From: Cyclina sinensis
Taxonomy: Eukaryota; Mollusca; Bivalvia; Venerida; Veneridae
Reading direction: 5' to 3'
NCBI GenBank assembly: GCA_012932295.1
Contig: JAAONU010000002.1
Coordinates: forward strand, 24,087,770 to 24,151,769
DNA: 64,000 bases
Both the position numbers and the translations under genes were made by a program. A model generated the notes under the pieces. The model saw nothing but the letters and a program-made list of their open reading frames with translations. It ran no database searches and had not been told where the DNA came from. The stretch's first letter is position 1, and each line of letters starts with the position of its first letter. This document shows, piece after piece, positions 23,875 to 35,275 of the stretch.

Positions 23875-26416
23875 CTAATACTAGAAAGGTACACCCATCT
23901 TTTATTGAATAAAAAAATAAAGGTTTAAAATATTTAAAATGAGTAAATAAGCTATGGTTTTATATACTGGATCTTCTGTCGAATCGTTAATGTCTTTTTC
24001 AGAGATATAATGTTCAGTCAAAATTCAAGTGTACCCGTCCAGATAGAAATTCTTCATCCGCCCGTGGATTTTACTGTTTAATGATTTTAACAAAAATGGC
24101 GATAGTCTGGCGTATGTAATGACGCATTTCATGGACATTCAGGAATCGCAAACGCATTTTCAGTCTGGATAACCTACCCCTGTCATTTCAAAATCGTATG
24201 TATGTTAGATAGTGAGCAGCACCAGGGCAACGCATTTTCCGGGACATGGATTTGAGTTTAAAGAAGGACGGGCACCCACGGCTAAAAAGTAAGATGGCAA
24301 CTTACATTTATTTGAAAACGTGGCCAGACAGCGCACCTAAGTGTAAAGGATTCAGGTTCAGTAACCAGTTACGAAACGATGAAACCAGATGGAAGTAACT
24401 ATCTGCAGAAAATCAGTATTTGTGTTTAAGTAATTTGCAGTAAGCTATATACCTAAAAGCTGTTGCCAAGAAAGAATCAGTGCTTAATGGTCTCTGCTAA
24501 GTGGTCAGTGGTAGTACACTGAAGCCTCGTTTGCTTCATGGTGTCTGTATTAGATAACCGTGATAGTCCAGTCGGATTAGATCGCTTTCCAATTGTTATC
24601 TATCTAAATCGCTACAATGTTTCCTTTCATTTTTTTGTAATGTGTGTCCATCTAAAACACTTGGTATATAATGTTCATTCTTTCACAAATGTCTCGTGTG
24701 AAACTTACGCACAACTGTACAAAATATTCACAATGTTTAAAACTTATATATAGGCTGTTAAAAGGTCACAATGGTGTCAGACAATAAACGTTAAAATAGT
24801 GTTAGCAACTGATTTTAATCTTCTTATCTAAGTGTTTTTGATAGTTATTAAAGTTGTTCAAAAAACTAAAATTATTGCTGTAAAAAGTGTTAGAAAGTAC
24901 ATCCAAATGCTAAAAAGAAACAAATGAAAAGAAGATACAAAAATATTATAATAATACATGTATTAAAATATGTTCAACGTATCAACCAAGTTGTTAGTCA
25001 AAAATCTTCCCACTGTTGTTTCAGTCTTCTTTTCGCAATCCGAATCAAACCGATATCAAATAGAAAAAACATGTTTTGATAATGAAACTGATGTAAATGA
25101 TTTTTAAGTATATACATTTAATGTGAAAACGCTTTTTATCTAATACATGATAGTTTTGAATTTCTTTTCTCAGACCGTATCCTCTTTGTTGATAAATAGA
25201 AATGGTATCATTAGTTGGTTTATAATTTGGACAACAGTGGAAAACATTCTAGTGCTTCTACATATGATTTGCTTTGGCAAAAGACCTAAGAAACATGTAG
25301 CTGAAAATGTTAGATTTATATTTGTCTAAATCAGGGCATCATTTGATTTTGATGCATTACTGCTAGGAAGATATATTTCTAAGATCGTAAAAATAAGTTT
25401 GGAATTAAAGTTTCAGGGAAGTGAAACAGTTGCTGGGATTACTGCACTATATTCTATCAAAAAGTTATTCAATTATATGTGCAAAAAAAACACACTGGGA
25501 ACAACAACAACAAACTAATTCTTTAAGTTTTCTTTATCAACTTTTTATCGTGAATTAGATCTATTCATATAGCAAATAAGATTTTACAAAGGTCTAAGGA
25601 TTAAATGAATTGTGAATATTTATTTATATGCATCATTGCATATTCCCGCCCATAATTTTATCAAGGTTAACAACTCCACTCACAATTTTATGTGTTCGAT
25701 GGAAAATGACGAAATCAGACTCTGCCATTCCAACGATTTTTAGGATATGACTATGCACACTGCAAGCTTATTATTAGGGTCGAACTATGTTTTTTTTTTA
25801 CATTTTTGGCAACGCTTCACTAACTTCGAATAATCATGAAAGAAAAACGTCACCTTCTTTCAAATCGTTGTTTTTCTTGGCGCACCCTATTGTACTGTCT
25901 TATGTTTTTATATAAGACTAGTGCAGTGGTAAAGACTTAATAAAATAACATGCTCTAAGATTACATTTATTTCTTATTCATATTTACTAATACTGCATTA
26001 TATCTAAACTGGTTAATATCTTAATCCAAACTGAGTGACTATTAGACTCATTCTACTGCTATCAGAGAGTACAAAGATGCTGCATTATAATAAGGCGGGG
26101 CTAATTATAAATGACAGGTAAAGAATTACAAAGTAACGGACACTACATCCCCTCTCAACTCAGATTAAAAATTAATAGTTTTCAAGATAACAAAATCAAA
26201 GGCATTTTCTGTCAGTGAACAATCTTTACAACTAGCCTCCGAAATACTGTAGCACCAATGGCAGTTGGTGTGCGCATTTACAGGCCGTGATAACGATAAG
26301 ATGAAATCTTTCAATGACTCTATGTTGAATTAATAAATATTCATATATGAATAACTGACGAAGATCCTTAACTGCTGGAAGAAAAGTCACAACTTTCATG
26401 AACACAGATCTACAAC

Positions 26417-26450
26417 CAGGGTCTTTCAAATAGCATTTTGAAAGACCCTG
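26417..26450. other. perfect 14-bp stem hairpin
   Basis: 'cagggtctttcaaa' and 'tttgaaagaccctg' are exact reverse complements around the 6-base loop 'tagcat'. No adjacent gene explains it. Confidence 0.65.
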
Positions 26451-27532
26451 CTACAACTCATGACTGATAACTCCAATTCTACTTACGCTGTGCCTTGTGT
26501 TCCCTTCATACAATTCTGTAAAAAGCAAAACAGTAAACTGCAAGGACAAATATCATTTCAAGAATCTAATTAATTTTGCTTAATTGCTGAATGTGCAGCT
26601 ATACCCACCTCCACTGACAAAGTTAGATAAAAAAAAAAAACTGTGTTAAATATAAATTAACAATAAAAATACCGTATTGATCCGAATAATCTCAGTGAAA
26701 CCCCACCACCCTATCCAACCCCTCCATAAGGCAGTGTTTCACTCTAGAATGACAGTTTATAGTCGGTCAATAGCTTTACATAGCTAATGTTGTATTATTG
26801 ACTTAACCGACTTTAAACTAAAATTTGTATTTGTATTTATTTGTAGAATATAGTCATTGTACTCTTACACTCCTCACGTCTTACATTTTTCACGAAGATA
26901 CCTCAGTCATTGACAAGTTACCTCCCTTTAAAAAAGTGTCAAAATATCACAATAATTAATGAGAGTAAGTAAACTTTTATGATTTTAATCTTGTTTCGTT
27001 TAACAGAATAGTAATATAAATTAAAAACCAGACAGAGGCTTCGCGGTCATAGAATATAAGTTACTATTGTGCAAGGTCTTGTTATAAAAAAAGGCATCTA
27101 CCAACATCGATTTCGGATATATAGCAATCGGATGTTCATTAATTTATTGCGTAAGATATATATTTTCTGCAACTGCAGTGGTCGGTTTAATTTAACTAAA
27201 TCATAAATATCTATTGGAAAAAATTGTTTACCTATATATTATAACAGTTTGTTTATTTAATTTTTGAAGACACTACCTAGTACACTGATTTATCACCGTC
27301 TTTTTTTGCATCTTATTCTATCAGGGGAAGGCCGTCACTAATGTTAGAACTTGTGGTCTGACCCTTTTTCCATCAATTACCGTAAACTGTATATGTGATA
27401 AATGTACTTATTTTAATGGAAATAAAATATGTTTAAACTAAAGTGAAAATAATTAATTGACATTTTGAACATATTCTGAGATACATTTCTTTTGGGTTGG
27501 GTTCTCGCTATAGTAGGGGAGGAGATTTTCAT

Positions 27533-27645
27533 TTGGCAGTGGCTATGGTTATGGAACCGTAATCCTAGCCTCGGAGTCTAGGACTACGGAAGTTCCGTAA
27601 TCCTAGACAAACACACTGGAAAAGGCTACGGTTACGGAAGTTTTT
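27533..27645. repeat. diverged palindrome cluster related to the adjacent foldback
   Basis: It begins 'ggcagtggctatggttatgg' and contains an imperfect palindrome around 'gtctaggactacgg' and 'ccgtaatcctagac'. This follows the same plan as the ends of the neighbouring foldback element but is well diverged. It is likely an older or fragmentary relative. Confidence 0.5.
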
Positions 27646-27664
27646 TTTTAAAAGGCAGTGTCTA

Positions 27665-28575
27665 CAGGGCTCTCGCTAGACTCAGAATTTTGGGAGAAGT
27701 CACTTCGCCCTGGGTTGAAGGTTAGGGAGAAGTGGACAGACTTCAGAGCCAAGTGGATATTGTTTCGTTACTCTTTGTTTCGGACAACGTATGCTTATGT
27801 AATAATAAATTTCCCTTTAATAATTGATTCCTTTTATCAACCAATATTCAGAAACATAATGAAACAAATATCAACTATTGATACGCAGACCTTTTGGAAA
27901 ACAATGATCGACGATTAAAATGTACTGTAACACTTCCGACGATCAACCTTTCATTGCTGACTTGTTTTTCACAGAAAATCTGATAGATTGCACCTTTTTT
28001 GTCTCGTGATACAATATACATACCTACACAGTTTAATCGCCGTCATTGCTCAGAGGGTACCTGATCTTAATCAAGCCCATAATTGCCGAATCATCGCAAT
28101 CAAATAGTGGTCAATTAGTGGTAATTTATAAACACTGAAATCAGCTAAAATCCGACAGGAAACTCATTATTATTCATTACTCAATAGTGCTTTTTTAAAA
28201 ACTGAATGCTGATTGGTTTATTTCGCCTAAGTGTCGGTATCGAATGTTCTGGTTGAAAAGATATAAATTACATGGGCGGAGTCTTCGCTTTGTACGTCAC
28301 ATATGGCTATAAGGCAAGAAATAGCGAGAGGCGGAGTTTTACGGGGATTCCCTAATGAGTGGCTGGCAAGTGATTGTTTATGTGTATTGTAAAAAAAACT
28401 GTGTATCGTAAAAAAACTGTCACATTTTATGACACCATTGACTCTTATCCATGTTTGCCAAGGGCAACTAAATTTTGATAAGGCGACTTGATTTTCGCTT
28501 TGATCTTCACGTAAAGCGAAATTTGAGACAGCGAAGTGACGACTTCGCCCAAATCGCCCCCTCGCGAGAGCCCTG
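27665..28575. mobile_element. 911-bp hAT-like nonautonomous element nested in the foldback
   Basis: Ends are CAGGGCTCTCGC (27665) and GCGAGAGCCCTG (28575), perfect 12-bp inverted repeats. The inverted similarity continues inward more weakly (gagaagtcacttcgccc against gggcgaagtcgtcacttcgc). The 5-bp sequence GTCTA is duplicated at 27660-27664 and 28576-28580. Without the insert, the foldback's left end reads ggcagtgtctagaggtac, exactly mirroring its right end. The CAGGG start and 5-bp duplication suggest hAT. An 86-codon frame inside is not recognised. Confidence 0.8.
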
Positions 28576-28672
28576 GTCTAGAGGTACAGATCCGTACCCC
28601 TAGACCGGCAGTCTAGAGGTACGGATCTGTACCTCTAGACAATACTACTAGGAATGTCTAGGGGTACGGACC
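28576..28672. repeat. 30-bp palindromes, left arm
   Basis: Two and a half tandem near-palindromes built on gtctagaggtacggat and its complement, separated by 4 and 15 bases. They mirror the cluster at 29578-29665. Confidence 0.8.
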
Positions 28673-29064
28673 TTTTTTTTAAAAACATAATTAAGCATTA
28701 ATTTACGTTAGAAGAAACTCAGTTATAGTGGTTTTGACAGTTTTTAGTGTTTAACAGACTAAAATTATCTATGAGTGGCAATGACTTTGATTTTCAGTTC
28801 CCGTTTCCGACGATATAATGCGAGTAATCTGGAATCCAAATTTGCTTACGAAAAGAGGAACATATTGTTGTCATCTATTTTCAAACAGAGAGTGTTCACT
28901 TATAACTGATTCTAAATGTGTGTGACAAATCACTTAAACCTATTTGTGATACATACTTCTGATTTACTGTAGATTTTTTTTTCCATAAAGATCGTTGTCA
29001 TCCAACGTCTTCGAGTAACGTGTATAGTCCTGAAAAAGACTTTAAAGTAGTCAGAACTACTTAC

Positions 29065-29132
29065 TTCGCTGTCATGGTAAGCAGCGCGTCTCTGATACTC
29101 TTCGACAAGTATTTCTCTTGCGATAGAACTAC
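29065..29132 (-). other. exon-like segment inside the foldback interior
   Basis: On the - strand there is a consensus branch site TACTAAC, then about 20 bases of 'attgctttttatgattctag' acceptor. A 68-nt open segment encoding SSIAREILVEEYQRRAAYHDSE follows, then donor gtaagtag. All three splicing signals are strong and in the right order. The peptide is not one I recognise. It could be a captured host exon (Pack-MULE style), an exon of the element's own gene, or chance. Confidence 0.4.
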
Positions 29133-29577
29133 CTAGAATCATAAAAAGCAATGTTAGTACTTATTTCATTAGCTCATTCGGTCTTTTTGGCTAAAAAAAA
29201 AAAAAGGGACACGAAGAGAGTTCCTCCATGTGGTGTGGCCTGGATGTAGCTGAACCGAATATTTTCCCATTATTTTTGCATTAGAATGTCAGAAGCTATA
29301 AAAACGGTCATTTGTCACGAACATTTAGGTTCAGCTATAACTAAACGCTCTCTGTTTGAAAATAGATGACAATGATATGTTCCTCTTTTCGTAAGCAAAT
29401 TTGGATTCCGGATCACTCGCATTATATTGTTGGAAACGGGAACGTAAATCGAAGTCATTGCCACTCTTAGATAATTTTAGTCTGGTTTAAACACTAAAAA
29501 CTGTTAAAACCACTATAACCAAGTTTCTTCTAATGTAAATTAATGCTTCATTATATATTAAAAAAAGGTCCGTACCC

Positions 29578-29665
29578 CTAGACAATTCTAATAGTATTGT
29601 CTAGAGGTACGGATCCGTACCTCTAGACTGCGGGTCTAGGGGTACGGATCCGTACCTCTAGACAC
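29578..29665. repeat. 30-bp palindromes, right arm
   Basis: Contains a perfect 30-bp palindrome (about 29601-29630: gtctagaggtacgga followed by tccgtacctctagac). A second, near-perfect one runs from about 29634 to 29663. The centre ggatcc is a BamHI site. Confidence 0.85.
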
Positions 29666-29678
29666 TGCCTTTTTAAAA

Positions 29679-31528
29679 AACGGGTTGCATACCCAAAATC
29701 GAGTGATAAACGGTTAATTGTCTCAGATATTACATTTTCTCCAAAATAAGTCAACACTATGTTATGATATGCCATCTTGGTTGTTGATTGACTAATGTTA
29801 AATGTCATTGTCATCACCTACAGACACTTCAAAGAGGACTGGGGTGGGACGGAGGGGCTATATTTGTCAGTGAAACTAAATAAATTTCCATCACCTTTGT
29901 AATTTGGAATGTTTTTTAAGGAATACAAAAATTAGAGAAGGATTTTCTTTCAATAATTTGAATGGTCGTAACAAGGAAAGTAGCCGGTCTAATATGAAAG
30001 ATGAAGGATTGTGATGAGACCTTGTGGGACCAAGAGTTGCCGGTCAGTTCATCAGAGATTAAACTAGGCCTTGTTGCACTTAAAGTAGCCGGCCTTTTGT
30101 ATTTACTATAGCACATTTATCATACACTAACATGATGTGACAGATATAGATAATTGCCCTTTAATGTGTATTGTTTAAAATTTGTCTTAAATGTTATCTT
30201 GTTCGCGTTATTATGACGTAAAATTGAACTATCTATCAAATTCCAAGTTTTTATTGAGTTATAATGTTAGGAAGCAAATACTGCAGGTCGATCTTGTCAG
30301 TTTCTACAATTGGACGCTCAAGTGACAGTGTGAAGATGACAACAATATTTAACGTTAGTTCATTACTGCAACAGTCAAATGGCATACAAAATGACAGTTT
30401 GATGACGCAAATTTGGTAAAATGGTTTGTTTAATGAATAAAAATTAAATTTGGCATGCTATTTGATAGTTAACTGTTGAAAATACGCTTCTGTAAAAAAA
30501 CTTCAGTAATCACTGCCATTTCATTTTGACACAATCGGTTTACACAATATTTTGACCTACATACAAGTGGAAGAGTACAGAATCGCAACTGAGGACTGCT
30601 GTATGTGATTTGATTGTGATCTGTTTCAAAATGCACATACATATGATACCTTTAAGGGGTCTTAATAAGGTTTTCATCTGAATTTTAGCTTAAAACTTGA
30701 ATTGTTATTAACTTTTTTCTCTGATTATCAAAAGGAAACACAGCAAGGATAGTCTAATTAGTGATGTTTTTATGCAATACATGCAAAAGGTGAATTTTGA
30801 GGATGTGGCAATTCCTGGATTTCAATAAATATGAGATATATAAGGGTTTGCTTTGCAGTGTTTAACTAAATTACTTCTGCACAAAGTGGGAGGGTGGGGT
30901 ATATAGGAATCAACATTACAATTGGTCAATTGGTCTGCTTCAGGGCCAAGGGATTTCAAAATAAGCTTGCACAAATTTTAACCACATAGAAATCATGTGT
31001 AGCATACAAACCCTGTAACTTTGTCATGCATCAAGAGATTTTGAAATAATTTGGCACAAATGTTGCCACACATGATAAAAATGTGTCATAGTTTAACTAA
31101 GGGTCCATGTCTCCAAGGGCAAGGTCACACCTGGAGATACTCAGTTTGTGTCTGCTCTGTTTATCATGCATTAAGGTTTTTGAAATAATTTTGCATATAT
31201 GTTGCCCATATGTTTACTTTTTGTTATGGGTAAAAACTCCAGGTCCCTGTCTCAAAGGTCAAGATCATACTTTGCAGTCAAAACATGTTACTTTACTTAT
31301 GTGTATATTATACAGTCATGGTCATGTCAACTCTGTAACTTCATCATATATAATATTTTGAAGTATGTTAGCACAAATATTTGTTATGTATAAAATCTAG
31401 GTCTCTGTCTCTAAGGTCAATGTCACTGTTGATCTGTATATTGAGACAGTGTTTTACTTACAACCAGCAGGTGCTCAAAGTCAGGCTTTGAGGTCATTAA
31501 GTGTAATTAAGTCTTTTTTATAGAATAT
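29679..31528. other. intergenic with weak dispersed-repeat traces
   Basis: No gene was recognised. From about 30950 to 31440, phrases such as 'tctccaagggcaaggtcaca' and 'aggtctctgtctctaaggtc' mark an old degraded dispersed repeat. Several short reading frames there come from it. Confidence 0.5.
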
Positions 31529-32008
31529 TGTAGTAACCTGGCCTATGAGCTCAATTTGGGACACCCATCCAAATACTAATCATGGATAATGTTGCTTAAC
31601 TTGCTGACATTCTCAGACACTCCAACCATGTCGCTAAAGAGCTAACCCAGCAGCGAGGCTGTTGGAGGTGCCTTATATACTCGGTGTCCACTACACTCCT
31701 CCCCTCTTTAACCTTCAGGAGACGGACATCATTCTGCTCCAACCGTGCAAGGGACTCAACTCAACCCTGCACTCCTAGTGCACACAGGCACTAACCAAGG
31801 TAAAGACCTGGCGGAGGTTTGTGGAATACCACAGCCACCAATGTAGTAACCCAGCCTATGAGCTCAATTTGGGACACCCATCCAAGTACTATCCATGGAT
31901 AAGGTTGCTTAACTTGTTAACGTTCTCAGACACTCCACCCATGTTGCTAAAGAGCTAGCCCAACAGCAAGGCTGTTGGAGGTTGCTTATATACTCAGTGT
32001 CCACTACA
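31529..32008 (-). mobile_element. 480-bp TRIM-like LTR retrotransposon
   Basis: Two direct repeats of exactly 167 bp (31529-31695 and 31842-32008), about 90% identical by eye, start TG and end CA (TGTAGTAACC...CCACTACA). They flank a 146-bp interior with no coding capacity. ATAT is duplicated at 31525-31528 and 32009-32012. The - strand is the coding sense. There the LTR has a TATA-like 'gagtatataag' near its start. The interior starts 'ttggtggctgtggtattcc' (primer-binding-site position) and ends in a polypurine tract 'aaagaggggaggag' abutting the 3' LTR. Confidence 0.82.
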
Positions 32009-32130
32009 ATATAATAGAAAACTTTGTGAGGAAGTGTTATATTCAAGATCTACAACTCTACCTTGCTTACTTAGTTCCTAGAGTTGATGTACAGGATTAT
32101 TTATTTGTTTGCTGTTAATGTTAAACCCTT

Positions 32131-32375
32131 TGTGGGATGCAGACATGAAAGTGGTAATGCACTGGACTGTCAATCCGATGGTCACGAGTTTGATCCCTCA
32201 CACTTCCACTAACGTTACTAATTATCTTTTAGATAAGATGTTAAATCAAGGTCCCATGTATCAGTGCTGTACACCGATCATGGAAAAGAACCAGGGATGT
32301 CCCTGCAATTGGATGTTTACTGTATCTTGCATTATCCCCATACAGTCTGGACTGTACTGCTGGTAGATAAAATCT
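32131..32375 (+). repeat. decayed Meta-core SINE
   Basis: Third copy of the 9204/15340 SINE family. It has a degenerate head ('gaaagtggtaatgcactgga', 'cacgagtttgatccctcac'), the core 'gatgttaaatcaaggtccca', then 'gaaccagggatgtccctgc'. It lies outside the segmental duplication. Confidence 0.72.
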
Positions 32376-32639
32376 ACTGGTATTTCAGTTTACTTACCAG
32401 TCCTACTAATAGTAGTGCTGAATCTACCATTTTCAAGAGCAAAATGCAGACTTCATTAACATTCAGGAAGACACATGATCATATCTGTTATTTTTGCCTT
32501 CATGTAACAGTGGCCTTAACCTTGCCTTTTGTATATTTTCAATGGGAGAAATAATCATTATTAGCCACTGATTGTGGCAGTTTCAGAGCATGTCAGTGTT
32601 TATACAATTTAAAGCCTGACGTGAACTCCTAGAGAGGTA

Positions 32640-33087
32640 AAGGACAATTTTCCCCTCTTGTAATATTGGATTTGATGATTTGTAGCTCAAGTTTGGATAT
32701 GGGTTATCTTGGGTCAAAAACTAGGTCACACAGCCCAAAAATCGAAAAACCTTGTTAACACTTTAGAGGCTACTTTTTCAGTCCAATTATCCTGGAAATT
32801 TGTCAGAGAGATTGTTTTGATAATTTCTAGCTCAAGTTCGATTATGGGACATCTAGGTTAAAAAACTAGGTCATAGAGCCCAAATATGGAAAAACCTTGT
32901 TAACACTCTAAAGGTAACATTTTCAGTACAAATAACCTTGAAATTTGTCAGAGAGATTGTTTCAATAATTTCTAGGTCAAGTTCGAATATGGTTCATCTG
33001 GGGTCAATTAAACCAGGTCCATAGCAACTTTGTTAAAAGCAGTCATACTCAAATGAGCGATACAGGGCCATCATGGCCCTCTTGTTT
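32640..33087 (+). repeat. GCTCACCTGAG-family repeat fragment
   Basis: Three ~150-bp units of the type seen at 1-1005 ('aaaactaggtcacacagccc', 'ccttgttaacac'), closed by 'actcaaatgagcgat' and the hairpin terminus 'agggccatcatggccctctt'. The 5' end is missing. Confidence 0.75.
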
Positions 33088-33439
33088 ATTGATATCAAGA
33101 TGATCATTAAAATGTGAAATGATGATTATTTAATGTCACGAAGTCCAAAAGAAAAAGTGCTATACGAGTTTTATAGACTCAAATTTTAGGGTGCCCGAGG
33201 AAAATTGTAAAAGCAAATGAAAAGTTTATTCTGCTGATATTTTGATCTGAGCAAGTAATTCACTGCTGCATGAACTTAGACATTGTGTGGAGTGTCTTTT
33301 CTCAGGAGACACATTTAGAGCTCTGGCTTGGATTCAAACATGGAACACTCTGACAGAGAGGGAAATGCTGTAATCACTGAACTGTTGATGAGGCCCACTG
33401 TGAAGATATATGTCAAATATTCTCTTGATGCTTATTGTC

Positions 33440-33940
33440 CCCTGCCTTTTCGAAGAAGAAAGGGGGATATAGAAATGGGCTCCGTCCGTCTGTCCGTCAC
33501 ACTTTCATGTCCGGTCCATAACTAAGCCATTCATCAACAGAATTGGAAATAGTTTGCCATAAATGTTTGTTATAATAAGACGATGTGTCATGCATGACAT
33601 CCCTACCCCTATCTCCAAGGTCAAGGTCACACTTGATAATTGAAGATCAACATTGTCTGTTGGAGTGTATATGTCATGTCCGGTCCATAACTTTCTCATC
33701 CATCAAGGGATTTTGAAAATACTTGACACAAATGTTCACAATATTGAGACAACATGTCATGCACAACACCCAGATGCCTACCTCCAAGATCAAGGTCATA
33801 AGGATATCCCCCCCCCCCCCCCCACTCCCAAAAAAAGAATTTTTTTATTTTTTTTAAAATATGTACATATGAAGTGACTCTCTTACCTCCTTACCACGTT
33901 ATTTCCCCCCCCCCCCCCCCCCCCCCCTCCCCCCCCTTTT
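33440..33940 (+). repeat. dispersed repeat with poly-C tracts
   Basis: 'ccgtccgtctgtccgtcaca' and two units of 'catgtccggtccataac...aaggtcaaggtca' are typical of another degraded dispersed family. It is followed by a C16 run (33808-33823) and a C23 run plus a C8 run (33905-33936). Confidence 0.6.
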
Positions 33941-33949
33941 TTGTTAAAG

Positions 33950-35275
33950 TTTTCTGATCCAAGCATTGGAAGAGAAAGTAAAAAGAGAAGCCCAGAACAT
34001 TTGGCTTAAATGCTCACAAGTCTCAGGGAAGTACCTACACACACTGTATTGCTAACCTCGAACTACCTCCAAACATGAAGTCTGTCATGCAGGGTCATGC
34101 TTATACAATGCTCAGCAGAGCAACGTCAAGTGATGGTTTGAAGTTAGTCAGTTTTACTGCAGACAAAATCAAAGTAAACAAGACGGCTTTAATAGAAATG
34201 GACAGGCTGGGTGAGCACTATACTTTGAGTTGGGAACATCCATTCGAAAAGTTGCACCCTAATGCAAGTGTGCACATAGGTTTTTCTCAACATTAGTTCT
34301 CTTAAAGCCCACCTCTCAGACTTGGCTTCCCAAAGACATATAAATTTCAAGATTGAATGCTCTTTGCTTAACAGAAACTCACACTACAGAAGAATTTTCT
34401 TTAGAAGGATTCTGTGGATACTTTAAGCTGACACAACTTGGTCTAGCAGTGTTCACTAAAAGACAGTCAACTGATTAAAAAAAACAATTGAGTATATGTC
34501 TAGAATAGTTTCAGACCGAGGTAGAAACTTTCTCATAGCTGTTACTTACAGGCCACCTCAATTAAAAAAAAATGTGTTTTTTACTCTCCTCTCATATGCT
34601 GTCAATGCTAATCCTAAGTCATTATAAATCCGCCCAGGGTGTTATTTCAGTTCAAGGGTTGCTAATATGCACTGTTACCCTGAGAGACATGTGGTTTTTT
34701 TTTATTATACCGAACCAACATTTTAATGTATTTTTCACCACAATTTTATCATCAATTGTCGTTTGGTAAGTCTGTGTTATCAAGACCTTTGGTCAGCTAG
34801 TCTGTATTGCAAGACACTTTATACACTGTAGTGCACATTGCAAGCATCTGAGGCATGCAGAGTAGAGCGGATAGAACTACATGTAGAACATTACGTTTTC
34901 TTAAGTCTATATAAATAACTTGCCCCTGGGGAATATTACAAAAAATTATTAACCTGGTGATATTCATTTCCAGGATGATGGATCGAAATAACACCATGTG
35001 ATGTCACATTAGGCTATATAGTAAAAAGTTTACGTGAGGTGTAATGAATAATATTATACTTGATGGAGACTTTTAACTTTGCCTGATGATCAAGTTGTGA
35101 TTAAGTTTTGTCATGATAATCAACTTCGACATTATGTAGAAAAGTCAACTCATCAGTTGCGAAGAACATTGGACCTGATTTTTGCATCTGATAATATACA
35201 GTGCACTAGTAGAGTGATTCCAGTTTCTTACACCGACCATTTCCTGACTATTTTATCTGTTTTCTAAATGGTTTG
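33950..35275 (+). pseudogene. decayed Helitron/Helentron helicase C-terminus plus EEP endonuclease
   Basis: The helicase part reads KFSDPSIGRESK, then QGHAYTMLSRATSSDGLKLV and KIKVNKTALIEMDRL (34075-34215). This is the PIF1-like helicase end with its ALSRATS..L motif. In the same order follow endonuclease/exonuclease/phosphatase pieces: LCLTETHTTEEFSLEGF (about 34370), IAVTYRPP (about 34540), LDGDFNF (about 35060, catalytic GDFN) and THQLRRTLDLIFAS with YTDHF (35145-35245). Frameshifts and stops split them and the order is otherwise intact. A helicase followed by an EEP nuclease is diagnostic of Helentron-type elements. The Rep/HUH part is not in view. Confidence 0.75.

Larger units (their letters stand above)
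22704..27532. other. intergenic, no confident gene
   Basis: About 4.8 kb with no recognisable conserved exon. It contains a 100-codon reading frame (23572-23874, - strand) and a perfect hairpin (26417-26450). AT-rich filler predominates. Confidence 0.5.
27654..29669. mobile_element. foldback / MULE-like element with palindromic ends
   Basis: The termini are GGCAGTGTCTAGAGG-type at the left (interrupted by a nested insertion) and the complement at the right (...ctctagacactgcc). Identical TTTTTAAAA flanks lie at 27645-27653 and 29670-29678, a possible 9-bp target duplication as in Mutator-like elements. Arms 28576-28909 and 29331-29669 are inverted copies. Each begins with palindromes of about 30 bp of the form GTCTAGAGGTACGG / CCGTACCTCTAGAC joined at GATC, then shared unique sequence ('ttttcgtaagcaaatttgga' and complement). 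Removing the nested element leaves about 1.1 kb. No transposase is visible. Confidence 0.78.
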
